Source of the DNA: Alcanivorax sp.
GTDB taxonomy: Bacteria; Pseudomonadota; Gammaproteobacteria; Pseudomonadales; Alcanivoracaceae
Direction of reading: 5' to 3'
Assembly: GCA_022449455.1 (NCBI GenBank)
Contig: JAKUPL010000011.1
Span: forward strand, 102,981-166,980
Length of the DNA stretch: 64,000 nt
The notes under the pieces were generated by a model, which saw nothing but the letters and a program-made list of their open reading frames with translations, was not told the origin of the DNA and did not search any database. The stretch's first letter is position 1; each line of letters begins with the position of its first letter. Shown here piece after piece: positions 59,565 through 64,000 of this stretch. The translations under genes were made by a program, and so were the position numbers.

Positions 59565-62500
59565 TTATCGAGCTTTCCATCAAACGCCCCGTCGCCGTGA
59601 TGGCGGCGGTGATAGCCGTCGTCATGTTCGGCATTTTGGCGCTGACCAAAATCCCGATCCAACTCACCCCCGACGTCCGCAAACCGGTCATCAGCCTGCG
59701 AACCGTCTGGCCGGGCGCCGCCCCGGCCGAGATCGAGCGCGAAATCACCAACCGCCAGGAAGAAGTGATGAAGGGTCTCAGGGGGCTGGAGCAGATCATC
59801 AGCGATTCCCAGGACGGGCGTTCCCGGATCACCCTGGAATTCGCCATCGGCACCAACATGTCCGAGGCCCTGCTGCTGGTTTCCAACCGGCTCGACCGGG
59901 TCGACGGCTACCCCGACGAGGCCGACGAGCCGTCCATCCGCACCGCCAGCTCCGAGGACAACCCGATCACCTGGATCGTGCTGCTGCGTAAACCCGGCAA
60001 CGACCGGCTCATTCATACCTACGGCGATTTCGCCGTCGACGTCATCCAGGACCGCCTGGAGCGGGTGACCGGCATCGCCCGGGTCAATGTTTACGGCGCG
60101 GCGTTGACCGAGATGGAGATCCGCGTCGCCCCCGAGCGCATGGCCCGGTATGGGCTGACGGTAACGGAGGTCTTACGCGTGCTGCGTGAGGCCAATTCCT
60201 CGGTTTCCGCCGGCGACGTGAATGAAGGCAAGCGGCGCTACGTGGTCCGCACGGTGGGCGAGTTCGAGCGCCTGGACGACGTCCGCGGGGTGGTCTTGCG
60301 GTCCGAACGCGATCCGGCGACGGGGGCCATGGCGCGGGTCACGGTCGGCGACATCGCCGAGGTCCGGTTCACCTCAAAGGAGCCGACGGCGACCATCCGC
60401 TTCAACGGCCAGCCGGCCATCGCCGTCAACGCCATCCGCGAAACCGGCGCTAACGTGATCGAAGTCATGCGGGGCGTCCGCAAGGCGCTGGCGGAGCTCA
60501 ACGAAACCGCGCTTCGGGAGGAAGGGCTCCGGCTGCGCCAGGTCTATGACGAGACCGTCTATATCAATTCCGCCATTGATCTGGTGCAGAAGAACATCTT
60601 CATCGGAGGCGCCCTGGCAGCGTTGATGCTTTTGTTGTTCCTGCGTTCGGGAAGAGCGACGCTGGTTGTTTCACTCGCCATTCCGGTTTCCATCATCGGC
60701 GCCTTCGTCGCCATGGCCGCCATGGGGCGGTCGTTGAACGTGATCTCGCTGGCCGGCATCGCGTTTGCCGTCGGCATGGTGGTCGATGCCGCCATCGTGG
60801 TGCTGGAAAACATCTACCGACGCCGGGAGAAGGGTGAATCGCCGGCCGTCGCCGCCTACCGGGGCACCCGCGAGGTGTGGACGGCGGTGTTCGTCTCGTC
60901 GTTGACGACGGTGATGGTGTTCATCCCGATCCTGGTTATGGAGCTTGAAGCCGGGCAATTGTTCCGTGACATCGCGGTCGCCCTTTCGGTCGCCGTGCTG
61001 CTGTCGCTCCTTGTCGCCATTACGGTCATCCCGGCGCTTTCCAACCGGCTGTTGAACGATCCCCGGACCCAATCCGAACGGACCGGGGCCGGGGCCTTCC
61101 TAAAGCTGCCGGTGATCGACCCGTTGGCCCGCTGGTTCGTTGCCTCGGTGCTCGAATTCACCCGCCGCATCACCCGGAACCGGTCCCTGGCCATCGCCGT
61201 CATCGGGGGTATTTGCGCCACCAGTGCGGTGATCACCTCGGCCCTGATGCCGAAACTGGAATACCTGCCGAGCGGCAACCGCAACCTGATTTTCGGCCAT
61301 ATCCTGCCGCCCCCCGGCTATAACCTAAAAACCACGACCGACATCGCCGGCCAGTTCGAAAGCAAGATATTGCCCCTCCTGGCGGAGGTTTCGGGGCCCG
61401 AATCGAAGCCCGGCGAGCCGCCGAAGGTCCAGCGTTTCTTTTTCGTCGCCTCGCGCGGCCGGACATTCCTGGGCGCCGCGGCCGAGGATCCGTCCCGGGT
61501 CAGGGAGCTGATCCCGTTCCTGAAGTCCGCCGTTTATTTGGAGCCCGGGACCTTCGGCGCGATCACCCAGCGCTCGCTATTCGGGCGCGGCATCGGCGGC
61601 TCGCGGTCCATCGAAATGAACGTCTCCGGACAGCAACTCGACGACGTCCTCGACGTCGCGGTCTTGGCCGTGCAGCGGATCGAGCGGGTGTTGCCCCGGG
61701 CCGAAGGCACCCAGATCCGCCCCAAGCCAGGTCTTGAACTGGGGGCGCCGGAGGTGCGGGTGTTCCCGAACCGGATCAAACTCGCCGACAACGGCGTCAC
61801 CGCCCGCGAATTGGGCGACACCATCGACGCCTTCAACGATGGCCGCCGGGTCGCCGAAATCACCGTCGGCGCCAAGCGCATGGACCTGATGCTGCGGGGC
61901 CTCAGGGACGAGATCACCGAGACCCAGGGCATCGGTCAACTGCCGGTGGTAACATCATCGGGCACCATCGTGCCCTTGATCTCATTGGCCGACGTGGAAG
62001 TGACGTCGGGGCCTGTGCAGATCCGCCATTTCGAGCGCCTGCGCACGGTGACGCTGGAGATCCACCCCCCCGAATCCATGGCCATGGAGACGGCGCTGGA
62101 CAAGATTCGCGACGAGGTCATGGAGCCGCTTCGAAACGCCGGCCTGCCCGGCGACGTCAGGCTGCTGCTCACCGGCACCGCGGACAAGCTGTCGCAGACC
62201 TGGGACGCCATGGTGATTAACCTGTTGATCGCCGTCGTCATCGTCTATCTGGTGATGGCGGTGCTGTTCGAAAGCTTCATTTATCCCTTCATCATCGTGC
62301 TGTCGGTGCCGCTGGCAACCGGCGGCGGGGTGCTGGGACTGGCGTTGGTCAATCTGTTCACCTTCCAGCCGCTGGACATGTTGACGCTGTTGGGCTTCGT
62401 CATCCTGATCGGCATCGTCGTCAACAACGCCATTCTCCTGGTCCATCAGACGCTCGTGCACATCCACGAGGAAGGCATGGCCATCGAAGATTCGATCATG

Positions 62501-62800
62501 GAGGCGACCCGCAACCGCATCCGCCCGATTTTCATGTCAACGCTGACCAGCGTCTTCGGCATGGCGCCGCTGGTGTTCTTCCCGGGCGCCGGATCGGAGC
62601 TTTACCGGGGACTGGGCTCGGTGGTGCTCGGCGGCTTGTCGCTGTCGGCGGTCCTGACCCTGGCCATCGTGCCGCCGTTGTTGACGTTGTTCACCGGCGC
62701 CCTGGAAAAAAGCGGCCGGCGGATGGCGGCCAAGGCCAAGACGAAAGCCAAGCGGTCGGCGAAAAAGGCCGCGGGCCGGGATCTCAAGCCGGCGCAATGA
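59558..62800 (+). CDS. RND efflux transporter permease (AcrB/HAE-1 family)
   Basis: A 1080-aa inner-membrane proton-driven pump. TM1 is MNLIELSIKRPVAVMAAVIA. The helix-4 proton-relay block is AFAVGMVVDAAIVVLENIYR, the helix-10 block is GFVILIGIVVNNAILLVHQ, and two large periplasmic loops follow TM1 and TM7. The C-terminus is Lys/Ala-rich and cytoplasmic. Codon choice (TTG leucine, GTC/ATC) differs from the adaptor upstream, and the protein looks alphaproteobacterial to me. Substrate unknown. Confidence 0.93.
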   Translation: MNLIELSIKRPVAVMAAVIAVVMFGILALTKIPIQLTPDVRKPVISLRTVWPGAAPAEIEREITNRQEEVMKGLRGLEQIISDSQDGRSRITLEFAIGTNMSEALLLVSNRLDRVDGYPDEADEPSIRTASSEDNPITWIVLLRKPGNDRLIHTYGDFAVDVIQDRLERVTGIARVNVYGAALTEMEIRVAPERMARYGLTVTEVLRVLREANSSVSAGDVNEGKRRYVVRTVGEFERLDDVRGVVLRSERDPATGAMARVTVGDIAEVRFTSKEPTATIRFNGQPAIAVNAIRETGANVIEVMRGVRKALAELNETALREEGLRLRQVYDETVYINSAIDLVQKNIFIGGALAALMLLLFLRSGRATLVVSLAIPVSIIGAFVAMAAMGRSLNVISLAGIAFAVGMVVDAAIVVLENIYRRREKGESPAVAAYRGTREVWTAVFVSSLTTVMVFIPILVMELEAGQLFRDIAVALSVAVLLSLLVAITVIPALSNRLLNDPRTQSERTGAGAFLKLPVIDPLARWFVASVLEFTRRITRNRSLAIAVIGGICATSAVITSALMPKLEYLPSGNRNLIFGHILPPPGYNLKTTTDIAGQFESKILPLLAEVSGPESKPGEPPKVQRFFFVASRGRTFLGAAAEDPSRVRELIPFLKSAVYLEPGTFGAITQRSLFGRGIGGSRSIEMNVSGQQLDDVLDVAVLAVQRIERVLPRAEGTQIRPKPGLELGAPEVRVFPNRIKLADNGVTARELGDTIDAFNDGRRVAEITVGAKRMDLMLRGLRDEITETQGIGQLPVVTSSGTIVPLISLADVEVTSGPVQIRHFERLRTVTLEIHPPESMAMETALDKIRDEVMEPLRNAGLPGDVRLLLTGTADKLSQTWDAMVINLLIAVVIVYLVMAVLFESFIYPFIIVLSVPLATGGGVLGLALVNLFTFQPLDMLTLLGFVILIGIVVNNAILLVHQTLVHIHEEGMAIEDSIMEATRNRIRPIFMSTLTSVFGMAPLVFFPGAGSELYRGLGSVVLGGLSLSAVLTLAIVPPLLTLFTGALEKSGRRMAAKAKTKAKRSAKKAAGRDLKPAQ

Positions 62801-62961
62801 CCGTCCCGGCGGCTTGACTCAGGAAAAAACCAACCCTTCCAATAAAAATCCCAAAAAAACCGGGAAACCCAGGGGGCTCACGAAAACGTGCGTGGCCCGT
62901 CATACTCGGGTCGGATAAATTATGGGGCTTTATTTAGATCGAGGGCGGCCGTTGTTAAGCC
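62801..62961 (+). promoter_or_regulatory. AT-rich promoter/operator region of the ArsR gene
   Basis: This 160-bp gap is A-rich at 62820-62870 (AGGAAAAAACC, AATAAAAATCCC) and contains ATAAA (62915-62919) and TTTAT (62929-62933) as a weak dyad. A self-binding site of the downstream ArsR protein would be expected here. The T-rich complement of the A-runs could also end leftward transcripts. Confidence 0.35.
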
Positions 62962-63354
62962 ATGAATAGGGAAAATCCCACAAGTAGTATGGGGCGGGGG
63001 TTTGACTGGGAACCGGTCAACCGCAACGTTAAGCAGGCGAGTTCGATCCTCAAGGCGATGAGCAATCCCCACCGCCTGCTCGTTATATGCCAACTGGCCG
63101 GGGGCGAAAAGAGCGTCGGCGAATTGGAGAAAATCATCGGCCTGTCGCAATCGGGCCTGTCCCAGCATCTGGCCCAGCTGCGCCGGCAAAACCTGGTCAA
63201 GACCCGCCGCCAGGCGCAGGCCATTTTCTATTCCCTGGACGGCGACGAGGCGGCCCGGATCATCGGCGCCCTGCATGACATCTTCGCCGAAACCAATGAC
63301 GCTTCCCCTTTCGGCGCCGACGGTAGCGGCCGCGGCCGCGCCGCCGTCGGCTGA
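62962..63354 (+). CDS. ArsR-family regulator, BigR/SqrR-like
   Basis: A 130-aa winged-helix repressor. Seen: ASSILKAMSNPHRLLVICQLAGGEKSVGEL (N-terminal helices) and the recognition helix LSQSGLSQHLAQLRRQNLVKTRR, followed by the wing. It resembles persulfide/sulfide sensors BigR and SqrR, which use two Cys, but only one Cys is present (C43); the C-terminal helix reads IIGALHDIFAETND without one. The following gene is a persulfide-dioxygenase-type hydrolase, so a sulfur-responsive role fits. Confidence 0.85.
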   Translation: MNRENPTSSMGRGFDWEPVNRNVKQASSILKAMSNPHRLLVICQLAGGEKSVGELEKIIGLSQSGLSQHLAQLRRQNLVKTRRQAQAIFYSLDGDEAARIIGALHDIFAETNDASPFGADGSGRGRAAVG

Positions 63355-63473
63355 TCCCGCCCCTGCCCCCAAGTGATCCCACTGGCCAGGGCCTTATCTC
63401 CCCACCTTAACCATTGACAGCGGGCCTTGTGTCCCTACCTTTTCAGGGTCGCCCTCGGCAATGCAGGTGGCCC

Positions 63474-64000
63474 GTGATTTTCCGCCAATTACTCGACAGC
63501 GTTTCGTGCACCTATACCTATTTGCTGGCCGGCCGTCCCGGCGGCGAAGCGTTGATCATCGACCCCGTCATCGAAAAGGTCGACCGTTACCTGGAATTGC
63601 TGAAGGAGTTGGACTTGACGCTGGTCAAGGCCATTGACACCCATGTCCACGCCGACCACATCACCGGCATCGGCGCGCTCAGGGACGCCACCCACTGCGT
63701 CACCGTGATGGGCAAGGAATCAAAGGTCGACATGGTCTCCATGCGCGTCGACGACGGCGACAAGGTCGAGATAGAGAATATATCGCTCGATGTCATGTAC
63801 ACCCCGGGCCATACGGACGATTCCTATTGTTTCGCCCTGCCCGACCGGGTGTTCACCGGCGATACGCTGCTGATCCGGGGGCACCGGGAGCACGGATTTC
63901 CAGAACGGCGACCCCATGGCCGCCTATGATTCGCTGTTCAACAGGTTGTTGAAGCTGGCGGACGAAACGCTGGTTTATCCGGGCCACGATTACAAAGGCG
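63474..64000 (+). pseudogene. Persulfide dioxygenase-type metallo-hydrolase (ETHE1/Blh family), frameshifted and cut by window end
   Basis: An MBL-fold iron enzyme that oxidises glutathione persulfide. GTG 63474 gives VIFRQLLDSVSCTYTYLLAG with AGGTGG just upstream. The metal motif is THVHADHITG, then YTPGHTDDSY and VFTGDTLLIRG. After the G-run at 63877-63881 the frame is lost and would stop at 63929. Reading the run as four Gs restores GTGSTDFQNGDPMAAY and YPGHDYKG, open to the window end. So there is one extra G (sequencing error or real mutation). At the position after GTG the family usually has Arg (GRTDF); here it reads Ser. Confidence 0.85.

Noticed and set aside
1..64000. CRISPR array, prophage, integron or defence island
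   Set aside because: No regularly spaced repeats, integrase, phage structural or known defence proteins were seen on either strand.

Overview
The window is almost entirely high-GC, densely packed chromosomal DNA of a gammaproteobacterium. Gene content and order (ppsA, the ybbA-ybbP/tesA pair, yciB-yciI, rnm-yciO, trpS-scpA-scpB-rluB, bioA, MoxR/VWA pair, a bacterial P450, a PhaC-like hydrolase) fit a marine hydrocarbon-degrader such as Alcanivorax or a relative. That assignment is inference from the proteins, not from a search. The last ~4.5 kb (from about 59.5 kb) has visibly different codon use (many TTG leucine codons, C-ending GTC/ATC/GCC) and an alphaproteobacterial-looking gene set, so it is either transferred DNA or an assembly join.

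Layout. 1-6.2 kb: end of ppsA, a Rieske protein, a lytic transglycosylase, an FMN glutamate-synthase-like protein, glutathione reductase and a cytochrome P450. 6.5-8.1 kb: an orphan ParA and a secreted protein of unknown function. 8067-8336: a 270-bp non-coding element with perfect 28-bp terminal inverted repeats, inserted between convergent genes so that the stop codons of both lie inside the repeats; a solitary 23-bp end of the same repeat lies at 41863-41885. 8.3-12.5 kb: PhaC-like hydrolase, two hotdog thioesterases, an MFS exporter and an OmpA-type lipoprotein. 12.8-17.5 kb: a tight operon of an alkyl-DHAP-synthase-like flavoprotein, a GlpD-like dehydrogenase and an FGGY kinase, which could be a glycerol/ether-lipid route. 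17.5-29.2 kb: MerR regulator, cation/proton antiporter, Bcr-type MFS, YbbA/YbbP ABC transporter with TesA, DUF924, a large DUF349 protein and an acyltransferase. 29.3-32.3 kb: CoA-transferase, a possible outer-membrane barrel and an SH3 protein. 32.3-39.7 kb: housekeeping block (yciI, yciB, rnm, yciO, trpS, scpA, scpB, rluB, rsmE). 39.8-45.3 kb: MoxR/VWA pair, EamA exporter, a second barrel-like protein and bioA. 45.4-48.0 kb: FixL/FixJ-type two-component system with a DUF5947 gene. 48.2-49.3 kb: a saccharopine-dehydrogenase-like reductase broken by a 1-base frameshift.

49.9-58.3 kb is the most unusual metabolic locus: a divergently arranged molybdenum hydroxylase. One arm carries the [2Fe-2S] subunit, a shortened molybdopterin-domain paralogue fused to a membrane-anchored tri-haem cytochrome c, a small membrane protein and a sodium:solute symporter. 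The other arm carries the full catalytic subunit and a MocA-like molybdenum-cofactor nucleotidyltransferase. Together these suggest uptake and periplasm-coupled hydroxylation of an unidentified (possibly N-heteroaromatic) substrate. 58.4-62.8 kb: RND adaptor and permease, with the composition break between them. 62.9-64.0 kb: an ArsR regulator and a persulfide-dioxygenase-type metallo-hydrolase that carries an apparent extra G and runs off the window end.

No tRNA, rRNA, CRISPR array, transposase or integrase gene was seen.
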